Assembly (NCBI GenBank): GCA_030148665.1
Contig: JASBSZ010000006.1
Coordinates: 1 to 64,000, forward strand
Direction of reading: 5' to 3'
Length of the DNA stretch: 64,000 bases
Origin: Alphaproteobacteria bacterium
GTDB taxonomy: Bacteria; Pseudomonadota; Alphaproteobacteria; Rhodobacterales; Rhodobacteraceae
Part shown: one piece after another, positions 45,934-54,918 of the stretch
How positions within the stretch are numbered: position 1 is the first letter of the stretch
Layout of the letters: every line of letters begins with the position of its first letter
The notes under the pieces: model-generated
Databases searched by the model: none
Told to the model about the DNA's origin: nothing
The model's input: only the letters and a program-made list of their open reading frames with translations
Program-made: the position numbers and the translations under genes

Positions 45934-47624
45934 GCATCGTCACCTTCATCATCTCGCTGACCGGCGCGACCATGCTGCTGCTTTATGCGGTGCGCATGGT
46001 CGGCACCGGGATCGAGCGGGCCATGGGGCCCAGCTTCAAGCGCCTGATTACCAGCCACAAGGACCGCCGCATCAACATGGCGCTGGTCGGTGTCCTGCTG
46101 GCCGTCATCCTGCAGAGCGCAACCGCCGCCGCCCTGCTGGCGACCGGCTTTGCCTCAAGCGGCATGATCTCGCTGGTCGGCGGGCTGTCGCTGGTGCTGG
46201 GGGCCGATCTGGGCTCGGCGCTGGTCATCCAGATCCTGACGTTCAAGCTGGCCTGGCTGATCCCGATATTGCTGAGCGTGGGCGGCTATCTGTTCCTCAA
46301 GGTCGAAAAGCGCACCCCGCGCCAGCTGGGCCGGATCCTGCTGGGGGTGGCCTTCATCCTTCTGTCGTTGCGCCTGATCGGCGAGGCCGTGCACCCGATC
46401 CGTGAAGCCGCCTTCATGCCCGCCATCGCCGGCTATCTGGCCAGCGACTTTGTCACGGCCTTCATCGTGGGGGCGGTGATCACCTTTGTCATGCACTCGT
46501 CGGTCGCCGCGATCCTGATGTTCGTGACCTTCGTCTCGATCGGTGTGCTGCCGCCCGAGGCCGGTGCCGCGGTCGTCCTGGGGGCGAATTTCGGGTCGGC
46601 CACCCTGCCGATCTGGCTGTCGCGCGGCATGAGCCCGACCGCAAGGCGCATTCCCTACGGCAATCTCTGGCTGCGCGGGGTCGGGTCGCTGCTGGCTCTG
46701 CTGGTCATCACATATACCCCGGCCCTGGAAACCCTGTCGGTGTTTCCCCCTGCACAGGTGCTGGTGTCGGTCCACCTGACATTCAACCTGGTGCTGCTGC
46801 TGGTCTCGTTGCCCCTGGTCGGCATGCTTGAGCGGCCGCTGGCGGCGATGTTCCCCGAAAGCGGGGCCAATGGCGGCGACGAGGCCCTGCGGCCCCGCTC
46901 GGCACTGGATCCCAATGTGGCACATCAGCCGCGCCTTGCCATTGCCGCGCTCAAGCGCGAGGTCCTGCGCATGAGCGAGATGATCGAGGCCATGGCCCGG
47001 CCCGTAATGGAGGTCTATGAAAGCGGTGACAGCGACATGATCAACCGTATCCGCGACATGGACCACGAGGTCAACGCGATGCTCTCGGCCATCCGGCGCT
47101 ATGCCGCATCGATTCCGCGCACCGAGATGACCAAGGAACAGAACCGCCGCGTGCGCGAGCTGACCGAATATTCGATCAACCTCGAAACGGCGGGCGACAT
47201 CATTTCGAAACGCCTGATGAGCCTGGCCGAGGAAAAGGCGGCAAAGAGGCTGCAGTTCACGCGCGAAGGCTGGTCCGAGCTGCGCGGCCTGCACGAGAGG
47301 GTGATGTCCAACATGGCGCTGGCCTTCAACGTGCTGGTCAGCGAAGACATCGAAAGCGCGCGCCTGCTGGTAAAGGAAAAGACCGAAATGTCGGCCCAGG
47401 AGCGCAAGAGCCGCAAGAAGCACCTGAAACGTCTGCGCGAGGGGCTGGAGCAGAGTTTCGAGACGTCGGACGTGCATCTGGAAACGGTGCGTTCGCTCAA
47501 GGATCTGAATTCGCAGATCGCGGCGGTGGCCTATCCGATCCTGTATCGCCACGGGCAGCTGCTGGAAACCCGCCTGGTCCACACGATGGACGAAGCCCCG
47601 GCCGAGAGCGGCGGCAAGGGTTGA
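45930..47624 (+). CDS. Na/Pi-cotransporter family protein with PhoU-like domain
   Basis: A 564-residue membrane protein. The N-terminal half has two Na/Pi-cotransporter repeats with the motifs LQSATAAALLATGFASSG and MHSSVAAILMFVTFVSIG, diverged from the usual QSSSATT, over about eight to ten helices. The C-terminal half (from about 330) is a cytoplasmic PhoU-like helical domain (AALKREVLRMSEMIEAM). Members move phosphate with sodium; in bacteria some are thought to export excess phosphate, as YjbB does. Coupling to a phosphatase gene supports control of phosphate released in the cytoplasm. The start overlaps the phosphatase stop. Confidence 0.9.
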   Translation: MSIVTFIISLTGATMLLLYAVRMVGTGIERAMGPSFKRLITSHKDRRINMALVGVLLAVILQSATAAALLATGFASSGMISLVGGLSLVLGADLGSALVIQILTFKLAWLIPILLSVGGYLFLKVEKRTPRQLGRILLGVAFILLSLRLIGEAVHPIREAAFMPAIAGYLASDFVTAFIVGAVITFVMHSSVAAILMFVTFVSIGVLPPEAGAAVVLGANFGSATLPIWLSRGMSPTARRIPYGNLWLRGVGSLLALLVITYTPALETLSVFPPAQVLVSVHLTFNLVLLLVSLPLVGMLERPLAAMFPESGANGGDEALRPRSALDPNVAHQPRLAIAALKREVLRMSEMIEAMARPVMEVYESGDSDMINRIRDMDHEVNAMLSAIRRYAASIPRTEMTKEQNRRVRELTEYSINLETAGDIISKRLMSLAEEKAAKRLQFTREGWSELRGLHERVMSNMALAFNVLVSEDIESARLLVKEKTEMSAQERKSRKKHLKRLREGLEQSFETSDVHLETVRSLKDLNSQIAAVAYPILYRHGQLLETRLVHTMDEAPAESGGKG

Positions 47625-47662
47625 TCCGGCGGATTTCCGGTGTCGGATTTCCGGCGTCGGTT

Positions 47663-47712
47663 CTCCGGGGGCCAGCCCCCGGACCCCCGGCGTATTTGGG
47701 CAAAGAAGAAGG
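47663..47712 (-). repeat. CTTCTTC-type 3' element, copy f
   Basis: GTATTTGGGCAAAGAAGAAG at 47692-47711 with the CCGGGGGCCAGCCCCCGG palindrome to its left. On the minus strand it begins a few bases after the DUF1244 stop codon. Confidence 0.75.
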
Positions 47713-47717
47713 GCCTG

Positions 47718-48032
47718 TCAGTCGGCCTTGCCGACGTTTTCGGCATAGGCCTTTTCAAAGGCTGCCTGTTTTTCCGCGTCGGCCTCGGTCTGGTAGTTCA
47801 GCTTCCAGTCGGAATAGGGCATGCCGTAGAACAGTTCGCGTGCCTCTTCCTTGCTCATATTGACCCCCCGCGCGTTGGCGGCCTCCTGGTACCAGCGGCT
47901 GAGGCAGTTGCGGCAGAAGCCCGCCAGATTCATCAGGTCGATGTTCTGCACGTCGGGGCGTTCGTTCATCAGGTGATTGCGAAGGGCGCGAAAGGCCGCG
48001 GCCTCGATCTCGATTCTGGTTTGTTCGTCCAT
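47718..48032 (-). CDS. DUF1244 family protein
   Basis: A 104-residue protein of the DUF1244 family, which forms a small helical bundle. Visible is VQNIDLMNLAGFCRNCLSRW with a CxxC pair, then ARELFYGMPYSDWKLNYQTE. Its function is unknown to me. ATG 48032 has a good GGGGAAG site. It directly follows the N-formylglutamate amidohydrolase gene on the same strand, an arrangement that recurs in alphaproteobacteria. Confidence 0.92.
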   Translation of the reverse strand: MDEQTRIEIEAAAFRALRNHLMNERPDVQNIDLMNLAGFCRNCLSRWYQEAANARGVNMSKEEARELFYGMPYSDWKLNYQTEADAEKQAAFEKAYAENVGKAD

Positions 48033-48048
48033 GTCTTCCCCTCTGGTG

Positions 48049-48792
48049 TTACAGAGCCTTTTCCATGACCTCGTGCAGGATGGGCGCGAGGCGGGCGGCC
48101 CAGTGTCGTTGCTGTTCGGGCGTGCGGATCAGGTCGTTGCGCAGCTCGATCAGCACATTGGGACGATCATGCCGGATCGCGTGCCTGTCAATGCTGTCGC
48201 CGTCCAGATGGCCGCCATATGGTTCGTTTTCGCCGGCGCACAGATCGGGTTCCGCCCGCAGCCGCGCCAGCAGGGGCAGGGCCAGGCGCTGGTCCTTTTC
48301 ATGCAGGATGCCGATGTGCCAGGGACGCATCGCGTGCCCGTTCAGGCGGGGGGTAAAGCTGTGGATGGCGATCATGATCGGGCGGGTGCGGCTGTCCAGC
48401 AGGCCGGCCAGCGCCGCGTGATAGGGGCGATAGCAGTTTTCCAGCCGCCATCGCAGGTAGGCCGCGGGCAGGTTGCGGTTGGCCGGGATGATGGTGCCGT
48501 CATAGATCTGCATGATCAGCGTCGGGTCGTCCTCGCCCCGGTTCGGGTCGATCACGAGGCGCGAGAAATTCGCGCCGATCACCGGCGCATCCATCAGCGC
48601 GCCCAGATGTCCGGCTACCCCGGCCGCGCCCACGTCATAGGCGATGTGGCGTTCCATTTCCGCCGGCGGAAGGCCGAGCGAGCCGCTGTTGACCTGCGGC
48701 GGCACGCGGTTGCTGGCGTGGTCGCAGGTGATGACGATGTTCGACGGCCGGTCAACTCCGTCAATCTGATAGGCCATTTCGCGGGATGTCAT
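48049..48792 (-). CDS. N-formylglutamate amidohydrolase family protein
   Basis: A 247-residue hydrolase of the HutG-like N-formylglutamate deformylase family. It shows NIVITCDHASNRVPPQ, ERHIAYDVGAAGVAGHLGAL and IMIAIHSFTPRLNG, with His and Asp metal ligands. The classic reaction gives formate and glutamate at the end of one histidine-degradation route. No other hut gene is in the window, and stand-alone members of this family may have other amide substrates. It is co-oriented with the DUF1244 gene 16 bases away. Confidence 0.88.
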   Translation of the reverse strand: MTSREMAYQIDGVDRPSNIVITCDHASNRVPPQVNSGSLGLPPAEMERHIAYDVGAAGVAGHLGALMDAPVIGANFSRLVIDPNRGEDDPTLIMQIYDGTIIPANRNLPAAYLRWRLENCYRPYHAALAGLLDSRTRPIMIAIHSFTPRLNGHAMRPWHIGILHEKDQRLALPLLARLRAEPDLCAGENEPYGGHLDGDSIDRHAIRHDRPNVLIELRNDLIRTPEQQRHWAARLAPILHEVMEKAL

Positions 48793-48951
48793 GAATCTCT
48801 CGGAATTTTTGCGCTATAAACACCCAAATACGGCTGGGCGACAAGACGCGCATTGCGTAAAATCGCAAATTGGATCAGACATCACCGAAACCCGTGCCCC
48901 GCAACCCCGGCCGCGCGCGGGAAATGATGAACAGGAAAGGACAGGGCAGGC

Positions 48952-50397
48952 ATGAGACGTCTTCGCAACGTCAGGATCGTGGCAACACTGGGGCCGGCGT
49001 CGAGCAACCGGGAAATGATCCGTGCCCTGTTCGACGCGGGCGCCGACGTGTTCCGCCTGAACATGAGTCACGGCAGCCAGGAGGAACAGCGCGCGCGCCA
49101 TGACATCATCCGCGAGATCGAATCCGAAACCGGCCGCCCGATCGCGATTCTGGCCGACCTTCAGGGGCCGAAACTGCGCTGCGGCGTCTTTGCCGACGGG
49201 CCGGTGATGCTGAAGGAGGGGCAGGATTTTCGCCTGGACCTCGACCCCGCCCCCGGCGACGCACGGCGCGTGAACCTGCCGCACCCCGAGATCTTTGCCG
49301 CCATCGCGCCGGGTGAAACCCTGCTGATCAATGACGGCAAGATCCGTCTCAGGGTCGAAAGCTGCGGCGACGATCATGCCGAATGCCGGGTCGAGGTGGG
49401 CGGCGAGATTTCCGACCGCAAGGGCGTGAACGTGCCGGATGTGATCCTGCCGCTTGCGGCGCTGTCGGACAAGGATCGCTCGGATCTGGAATTTGCCTGC
49501 GAGATGGGCGTTGACTGGCTGGCGCTTTCCTTTGTCCAGCGCGCCCAGGACGTGATCGAGGCCCGCGAACTGGCCGCCGGCCGTGCCGCTATCCTGTCGA
49601 AGATCGAGAAACCCGCCGCCGTGCGGTCGTTTGACGAAATCCTCGACGCGTCCGACGGCATCATGGTGGCGCGTGGCGATCTGGGGGTCGAACTGCCGGT
49701 GCAGGCCGTGCCGCCGATCCAGAAACGCCTTGTGCGGGCCTGTCGCCATGCGGGCAAGCCGGTGATCGTGGCAACCCAGATGATGGAAAGCATGATCTCG
49801 TCGCCCGTGCCGACGCGGGCCGAGGTTTCCGATGTTGCCACCGCCATCTACGAGGGTGCCGATGCGGTGATGCTGTCGGCCGAATCCGCCGCCGGCGATT
49901 ATCCGGTCGAGGCCGTCAGCACCATGAACGCGGTGGCCATCGAGGTCGAATCCGACCCGACCTATCGCGACGTGATCGAGGCCTCGCGCACCGCCGAGCG
50001 CAAGACCGTGGCCGAGGCCATCACCGTCGCCGCCCGCGAGATCGCCGAAACGACCGAGGTCAAGGCGATCTGCTGTTTCACCCATTCCGGCACGACCGCG
50101 CTCAAGGTCGCGCGCGAACGGCCCCGCGTGCCGATCATCGCGCTGACCCCGCTTGTGGATACGGCGCGCCGGTTGTGCCTGTCCTGGGGCATGCATTGCG
50201 TGATGACATCGGCCGTCGCACGGTTCAAGATGGCCGTGGTCGGGGCCGCGCGCGCCGCCCATGATTATGGCTTCGGCGAGGATGGCGAATCGATTGTCGT
50301 CACCGCCGGGATACCCTTCAACATGCCGGGCACGACCAACATCCTGCGCGTCTCGCCCATCGAGATGCGCCATATCGAGGATTTCGAGGCGGATTGA
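48952..50397 (+). CDS. pyk: Pyruvate kinase
   Basis: This 481-residue glycolytic enzyme transfers phosphate from phosphoenolpyruvate to ADP. Visible are IVATLGPASSNREMI, VFRLNMSHGSQEEQ, ILADLQGPKLRCG, the catalytic ILSKIEKPAAV, MVARGDLGVELPVQAVPPIQ and ATQMMESMISSPVPTRAEV. The C-terminal regulatory domain ends RVSPIEMRHIEDFEAD. AGGAAAGGACAGGGCAGG lies before the ATG. It diverges from the N-formylglutamate amidohydrolase gene. Confidence 0.97.
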   Translation: MRRLRNVRIVATLGPASSNREMIRALFDAGADVFRLNMSHGSQEEQRARHDIIREIESETGRPIAILADLQGPKLRCGVFADGPVMLKEGQDFRLDLDPAPGDARRVNLPHPEIFAAIAPGETLLINDGKIRLRVESCGDDHAECRVEVGGEISDRKGVNVPDVILPLAALSDKDRSDLEFACEMGVDWLALSFVQRAQDVIEARELAAGRAAILSKIEKPAAVRSFDEILDASDGIMVARGDLGVELPVQAVPPIQKRLVRACRHAGKPVIVATQMMESMISSPVPTRAEVSDVATAIYEGADAVMLSAESAAGDYPVEAVSTMNAVAIEVESDPTYRDVIEASRTAERKTVAEAITVAAREIAETTEVKAICCFTHSGTTALKVARERPRVPIIALTPLVDTARRLCLSWGMHCVMTSAVARFKMAVVGAARAAHDYGFGEDGESIVVTAGIPFNMPGTTNILRVSPIEMRHIEDFEAD

Positions 50398-50489
50398 GGC
50401 CCCTGTCGCCCCATGCACGAACCCGGTCGCACGCGGGAGGCACGAGGATGGGGCCGCAATCGCCACCACCATGACCAAGGGGGGCGAAG

Positions 50490-50714
50490 ATGACGGCAGA
50501 CTATCTATTGGTGATCGGGACGATCCTGACCGTCCTGTCGGGGGTCTCGGTCCTGTCGGCCTGGATCGACGGGCACAGCCCGCGTGTCGCCAGCATCGTT
50601 GCCGTGATCGGCCTGGGCATGCTGCTGTGGGGCACGACGATCACACCCGGAGGCCTGCGCTGGGATCGTATTCCGCGGGCCTTTGTCGCGGTGATCGGAA
50701 GGATGCTGAACTGA
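50490..50714 (+). CDS. Small two-helix membrane protein, hypothetical
   Basis: 74 residues with two hydrophobic helices (YLLVIGTILTVLSGVSVLSA and VASIVAVIGLGMLLWGTTIT) and a short C-terminal basic tail. A strong GGGGGGCGAAG site precedes ATG 50490. No family is recognised. It lies between pyk and the ribosomal protein genes and may share the pyk transcript. Confidence 0.75.
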   Translation: MTADYLLVIGTILTVLSGVSVLSAWIDGHSPRVASIVAVIGLGMLLWGTTITPGGLRWDRIPRAFVAVIGRMLN

Positions 50715-50759
50715 AACGGCAGACACGCCTGGCGCCGGGTGCATCATGCCACAGATTCA

Positions 50760-50874
50760 ATAGACAGGCGGGCGCTTCGGCGCCCACCCCGGGCCGGGCA
50801 CTGCCCTCAACTCCAGAAGGCGGCCGGTAAAAGGCGACATGGGTCGAAACAAGGATCCAAATGCGATTACCCTG
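50760..50874 (+). repeat. MITE-like GC-palindromic repeat, copy 5
   Basis: Contains GGGCGCTTCGGCGCCC, then CCGGGCACTGCCCTCAACTC, and ends CAAATGCGATTACCCTG (50858-50874). That end matches the right ends of copies 2 and 3. The left end is not clear. It lies upstream of rpmI. Confidence 0.65.
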
Positions 50875-50999
50875 TGACGGCCATCGCGGGGGCTTGCCAT
50901 TCCGCTCGCGTGCGCCTATAGAAACGCGCCTGTGCGGGACGGCCGGCAATGGGCTGCCGAGTCGCCCCAACGACCACACCCTTGTGAAAGGAGACGGAA

Positions 51000-51200
51000 A
51001 TGCCCAAGATGAAGACGAAATCAGGCGCGAAAAAGCGCTTCAAGATGACGGCCAGCGGCCGCGTCAGGGCCGCCCAGGCGGGTAAACGCCACGGCATGAT
51101 CAAACGCACCAAGAAATTCATCCGCAACGCCCGCGGCACCACGACGCTCAGCGCGCCGGATGAAAAGATCGTCAAGAAATACATGCCCTACGCGCGCTGA
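51000..51200 (+). CDS. rpmI: Large ribosomal subunit protein bL35
   Basis: A 66-residue, highly basic protein of the 50S subunit, starting [20 protein letters not shown] and ending with the usual VKKYMPYAR-like tail. AAAGGAGACGG precedes the ATG. It forms an operon with rplT 13 bases downstream. infC, often its upstream partner, is not present here. Confidence 0.97.
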   Translation: MPKMKTKSGAKKRFKMTASGRVRAAQAGKRHGMIKRTKKFIRNARGTTTLSAPDEKIVKKYMPYAR

Positions 51201-51213
51201 GGAGGCCTGAGAA

Positions 51214-51576
51214 ATGTCACGAGTCAAAGGAGGCGCTGCCTCGCACGCCCGCCATCGCAAGGTCGTCAAGGCCGCCAAGGGCTATTATGGCCGTCGCAAG
51301 AACACCTTCCGCACCGCCAAGCAGGCGGTCGACAAGGCCAACCAGTACGCGACCCGCGACCGCAAGCAGCGCAAGCGCAATTTCCGCGCCCTGTGGATCC
51401 AGCGGATCAACGCCGCCGTGCGCGCCCATGACGACCAGCTGACCTACAGCCGGTTCATCAACGGGCTCGGCAAGGCCGGGATCGAGGTTGACCGCAAGGT
51501 TCTGGCCGATCTGGCCGTCAACGAACCCCAGGCTTTTGCCGCCATCGTTGATCGCGCCAAGGCCGCGCTGGGCTGA
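51214..51576 (+). CDS. rplT: Large ribosomal subunit protein bL20
   Basis: A 120-residue 50S assembly protein that binds 23S rRNA. It starts [20 protein letters not shown] and contains [20 protein letters not shown] and [20 protein letters not shown], all standard. A GAGGAGGC-like site precedes the ATG. A clear intrinsic terminator follows at 51602. Confidence 0.97.
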   Translation: MSRVKGGAASHARHRKVVKAAKGYYGRRKNTFRTAKQAVDKANQYATRDRKQRKRNFRALWIQRINAAVRAHDDQLTYSRFINGLGKAGIEVDRKVLADLAVNEPQAFAAIVDRAKAALG

Positions 51577-51601
51577 ACAATGCCCGCATGATGATTACCC
51601 G

Positions 51602-51630
51602 AACCCGCGTCTGCAAGGGCGCGGGTTTTT
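51602..51630 (+). terminator. Intrinsic terminator after rplT
   Basis: AACCCGCG (51602-51609) pairs with CGCGGGTT (51620-51627) around a 10-base loop and is followed by TTTTT. This is a canonical rho-independent terminator for the rpmI-rplT operon. Confidence 0.88.
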
Positions 51631-51652
51631 CCTGTCTGCAAGGATGTGCAAC

Positions 51653-52096
51653 ATGACCGTTTTCCAACCTCGCAACCCCGATTTCCAGGACCATGTTCGT
51701 CAGGCATTCGCAGATCAGGGCCTGATGCGCAGCTTTGGCGCCGAACTGACCGAGGTTGCCCCGGGGCGCATCACCGTCGAACAGGATTTCGGCGACCACC
51801 TGCTGCAACAGCATGGCGGCCTGCATGGCGGCGCCATCGCGGCGCTGCTCGATACCGCCTGCGGATTTGCCGCCGTCACGCTGCTGCCCGCCGGCAAGGG
51901 GATCACCACCATCGAATTCAAGACAAACTTCCTGTCCGCCGGCCTGGGGACGCGCTTTCGCGCCAGCGCCGAGGTGCTGAAACCGGGCCGCAGCATCATC
52001 GTCGCCGAGGGCCGCCTCTGGTCCCTGCGCGAGGGGGGTGAAAAACTGGTCGCCAGCATGACCGCGACAATGATGGTGATCGATCTGCAGGGGTAG
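51653..52096 (+). CDS. PaaI-like hotdog-fold thioesterase
   Basis: A 147-residue hotdog protein. The PaaI/YbgC-type motif is LLQQHGGLHGGAIAALLDTA, followed by TTIEFKTNFLSAGLGTRFRA, as in acyl-CoA thioesterases. The substrate is unknown. AAGGA at 51640 favours ATG 51653; an in-frame ATG at 51644 overlaps that site. The gene follows the rplT terminator and precedes pheS, so it interrupts what is often an rplT-pheS operon. Confidence 0.87.
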   Translation: MTVFQPRNPDFQDHVRQAFADQGLMRSFGAELTEVAPGRITVEQDFGDHLLQQHGGLHGGAIAALLDTACGFAAVTLLPAGKGITTIEFKTNFLSAGLGTRFRASAEVLKPGRSIIVAEGRLWSLREGGEKLVASMTATMMVIDLQG

Positions 52097-52170
52097 CATC
52101 CTTCACCGGCCGCACCCCTTGCATTCCCCGCCCTCAATGGCTAGCACCAAGCCCAACGCGAAACTCGTGA

Positions 52171-53265
52171 ATGGATGACGACATGGACGGCTTAGAGGCG
52201 CTCAGGAACAGGTATCTCCAGGAAATTTCGGCTGCCTCCGACGAGGCCGCGCTGGAAGCCGTGCGCGTCGCCGCGCTGGGCAAGAAGGGCGAGATCAGCC
52301 TGAAAATGCGCGAACTGGGCAAGATGACCCCGGACGAGCGCAAGATCGCCGGCCCCGCCCTGAACGCGCTCAAGGCCGAAATCAACACGGCGCTTGTCGC
52401 CCGCAAGGCCGCACTGGCCGACGCCGCGCTGGAAGAGCGCCTGAAAAACGAATGGCTCGACGTCACCCTGCCGGGCCGGCCGCGCCGACAGGGCACCATC
52501 CACCCTGTCAGCCAGGTGACCGAGGAAATCACCGCCATCTTTGCCGATCTCGGCTTTTCCGTCGCCGAAGGCCCCCAGATCGAGGCCGACTGGTACAATT
52601 TCGACGCCCTCAACATCCCGCCCGAGCATCCGACCCGTACGGAAATGGATACCTTCTACATGCACAAGGCGGATGACGACGATCGCCCGCCCCATGTGCT
52701 GCGCACCCATACCAGCCCGGTCCAGATCCGCCACATGCAAAAGGCGGGCGCGCCCACCCGCATCATCGCGCCGGGCCGTGTCTATCGCGCCGATTACGAC
52801 CAGACCCACACGCCCATGTTCCACCAGGTCGAGGGGCTGGCCATCGACCGCGACATTTCCATGGCCAATCTCAAATGGGTGCTCGAGGAATTCTGCCGCG
52901 CCTTCTTCGAGGTCGATAACGTCGAGCTGCGCTTTCGTGCCTCCCACTTCCCCTTTACCGAACCCAGTGCCGAGGTCGATCTGCGCTGCTCGTGGGAGGG
53001 CGGCCAGCTCAAGGTCGGCGAGGGCGATGACTGGATGGAAATCCTCGGCTCCGGCATGGTGCACCCCAAGGTGCTGCGCGCCGGCGGCATCGACCCCGAC
53101 GAATGGCAGGGCTTTGCCTTCGGCATCGGCATCGACCGGCTTGCCATGCTGAAATACGGCATCCCCGACCTGCGCGCCTTTTTCGACAGCGACCTGCGCT
53201 GGCTGCGCCACTACGGTTTCGCGGCACTGGCCCAGCCCAACCTGCATGGCGGCCTCAGCGGCTGA
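52171..53265 (+). CDS. pheS: Phenylalanyl-tRNA synthetase alpha subunit
   Basis: This 364-residue class II synthetase subunit carries the catalytic core. The N-terminal coiled coil ([20 protein letters not shown]) binds tRNA. Motif 2 is ITPGR-like ([20 protein letters not shown]), followed by [15 protein letters not shown]; motif 3 is [20 protein letters not shown]. Start at ATG 52171 or 52183. The beta-subunit gene pheT does not follow; rimO converges instead, so the subunits are encoded apart. Confidence 0.96.
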   Translation: MDDDMDGLEALRNRYLQEISAASDEAALEAVRVAALGKKGEISLKMRELGKMTPDERKIAGPALNALKAEINTALVARKAALADAALEERLKNEWLDVTLPGRPRRQGTIHPVSQVTEEITAIFADLGFSVAEGPQIEADWYNFDALNIPPEHPTRTEMDTFYMHKADDDDRPPHVLRTHTSPVQIRHMQKAGAPTRIIAPGRVYRADYDQTHTPMFHQVEGLAIDRDISMANLKWVLEEFCRAFFEVDNVELRFRASHFPFTEPSAEVDLRCSWEGGQLKVGEGDDWMEILGSGMVHPKVLRAGGIDPDEWQGFAFGIGIDRLAMLKYGIPDLRAFFDSDLRWLRHYGFAALAQPNLHGGLSG

Positions 53266-53296
53266 CGTGACAGGGGGCTGACGCGCACGCCCCCGC

Positions 53297-53354
53297 CTTC
53301 TTCTTTGCCCAAATACGCCGGGGGGGTCGCGCAGCGACGGGGGCAGCGCCCCCT
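53297..53354 (+). repeat. CTTCTTC-type 3' element, copy g, with GC palindrome
   Basis: CTTCTTCTTTGCCCAAATAC at 53297-53316, about 30 bases after the pheS stop. It is followed by GGGGGTCGCGCAGCGACGGG and GGGGCAGCGCCCC. It is almost identical to copy c after puuE. Confidence 0.78.
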
Positions 53355-54752
53355 CTATGCCTGAACCAGCCGCCCCCACAGATCATATTCGCCGGCCTCG
53401 TCCACCTCGACCGAAACGATATCGCCAGGCTTCAGCCCTTCGAACCCCTCGTCGATGAACAGGTTGCCGTCGATCTCGGGCGCATCCGCCCATGTGCGGC
53501 AGGTGGCGCCCTGATCGTCCACCTCGTCCACGATCACCTGCAGGCGCTGGCCAAGCTTCTGCGCCAGCTTGCGCGCCGAAATGGCCTGCGCGCGCTCCAT
53601 GAAGCGTTCCCAGCGCGCCTGCTTGACCTCTTCGGCCACATGATCCGGCAGATCATTCGACCGCGCCCCGGCCACGTTTTCGTATTTGAAGCACCCCACA
53701 CGATCCAGCTGCGCCTCGTCCAGCCAGTCCAGCAGGAATTCGAACTCGGCCTCGGTCTCGCCCGGATAGCCCACGATAAAGGTCGAGCGCAGCACGATAT
53801 CGGGGCAGATCTCGCGCCAGCGCACAATCTCGTCCAGCACCTTAGCGCTGGCCGCCGGCCGCGCCATGCGCCGCAACACATCCGGGTGCGCATGCTGGAA
53901 CGGTATATCCAGATAGGGCAGCACCATCCCGCCGGCCTCGGATATCTGCCCCATCAGCGGGATCAACTCGCGCACATGCGGGTATGGATAGATATAATGC
54001 AGCCGCACCCAGGCCCCCAGCTTGCCCAGGTCGCGCGCCAGATCGGTGATATGGGCGCGATGGCCCCGTTCCTCGGCATGGCGGATATCCACCCCATAGG
54101 CCGAGCTGTCCTGGCTGATCACCAGCAATTCGCGCACGCCGCTTTCCACCAGCCTTTCCGCCTCGCGAACCACCGCATGCGCCGGCCGGCTGACCAGACG
54201 CCCGCGCATGTCAGGAATGATGCAGAATCGGCATTTGTGGTTGCAGCCTTCGGAAATCTTCAGATAGGCGTAATGGCGTGGCGTCAGGCGCACCCCGCTT
54301 TCCGGCAGCAGATCGACAAAAGGGTCGGGGCTGGGCGGCACCGCCTCATGCACCGCGTCGATCACCTGTTCATATTGATGCGCGCCGGTCACGGCCAGCA
54401 CCTGCGGATGCGCGCCCGTGATGAATTCGGGCTCGGCCCCCAGACAGCCGGTCACGATCACCCGCCCGTTTTCCGCCAGCGCCTCGCCGATGGCCGCCAG
54501 GCTTTCGGCCTTGGCGCTGTCCAGAAAGCCGCAGGTATTCACGATCACCGCATCGGCACCGGCATAATCGGGGCTGATGGCATAGCCCTCGGCCCGCAGG
54601 CGCGTCAGTATCCGCTCGCTGTCCACCAATGCCTTGGGGCAGCCCAGGCTGACCATGCCGATTGCCGGCTGGCCCGCGCGGCGGGTTTCGGGAATGTGGG
54701 CGCGCGCGATATCGGGGCGCAGGTCGGGCGGATTATCTGTCATGGCGCGCAT
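53355..54752 (-). CDS. rimO: Ribosomal protein uS12 methylthiotransferase RimO
   Basis: This 465-residue radical-SAM enzyme methylthiolates an Asp of ribosomal protein S12. The N-terminal UPF0004 domain holds Cys residues for one cluster ([38 protein letters not shown]). The radical SAM motif is [20 protein letters not shown], and a C-terminal TRAM domain ends the protein. ATG 54752 and 54743 are both possible starts. It is convergent with pheS. Confidence 0.95.
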   Translation of the reverse strand: MRAMTDNPPDLRPDIARAHIPETRRAGQPAIGMVSLGCPKALVDSERILTRLRAEGYAISPDYAGADAVIVNTCGFLDSAKAESLAAIGEALAENGRVIVTGCLGAEPEFITGAHPQVLAVTGAHQYEQVIDAVHEAVPPSPDPFVDLLPESGVRLTPRHYAYLKISEGCNHKCRFCIIPDMRGRLVSRPAHAVVREAERLVESGVRELLVISQDSSAYGVDIRHAEERGHRAHITDLARDLGKLGAWVRLHYIYPYPHVRELIPLMGQISEAGGMVLPYLDIPFQHAHPDVLRRMARPAASAKVLDEIVRWREICPDIVLRSTFIVGYPGETEAEFEFLLDWLDEAQLDRVGCFKYENVAGARSNDLPDHVAEEVKQARWERFMERAQAISARKLAQKLGQRLQVIVDEVDDQGATCRTWADAPEIDGNLFIDEGFEGLKPGDIVSVEVDEAGEYDLWGRLVQA

Positions 54753-54789
54753 CTATAGGCCAGGCCAGACAATCATGAAAGACACCGCG

Positions 54790-54812
54790 TTCTTCTTTGC
54801 AACAAATACTCC
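54790..54812 (+). repeat. CTTCTTC-type repeat, copy h (degenerate)
   Basis: TTCTTCTTTGCAACAAATAC. It faces copy i about 70 bases away in the opposite direction, so the gap between rimO and the universal stress protein gene holds an inverted pair. Confidence 0.6.
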
Positions 54813-54844
54813 CGCCGGAGGCTCCCGCGATTTCCGGCAGCACA

Positions 54845-54898
54845 GGCGGGGGCTGTCTGCCCCCGCACCCCCGAGCGTATTTTCGCAAAGAAGAAGCC
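54845..54898 (-). repeat. CTTCTTC-type 3' element, copy i
   Basis: GTATTTTCGCAAAGAAGAAG at 54877-54896 with GGGGGCTGTCTGCCCCC to its left. On the minus strand it directly follows the universal stress protein gene. It is nearly identical to copy e at 31614. Confidence 0.76.
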
Positions 54899-54918
54899 TC
54901 GCGAACGCAGGAGGGGCT

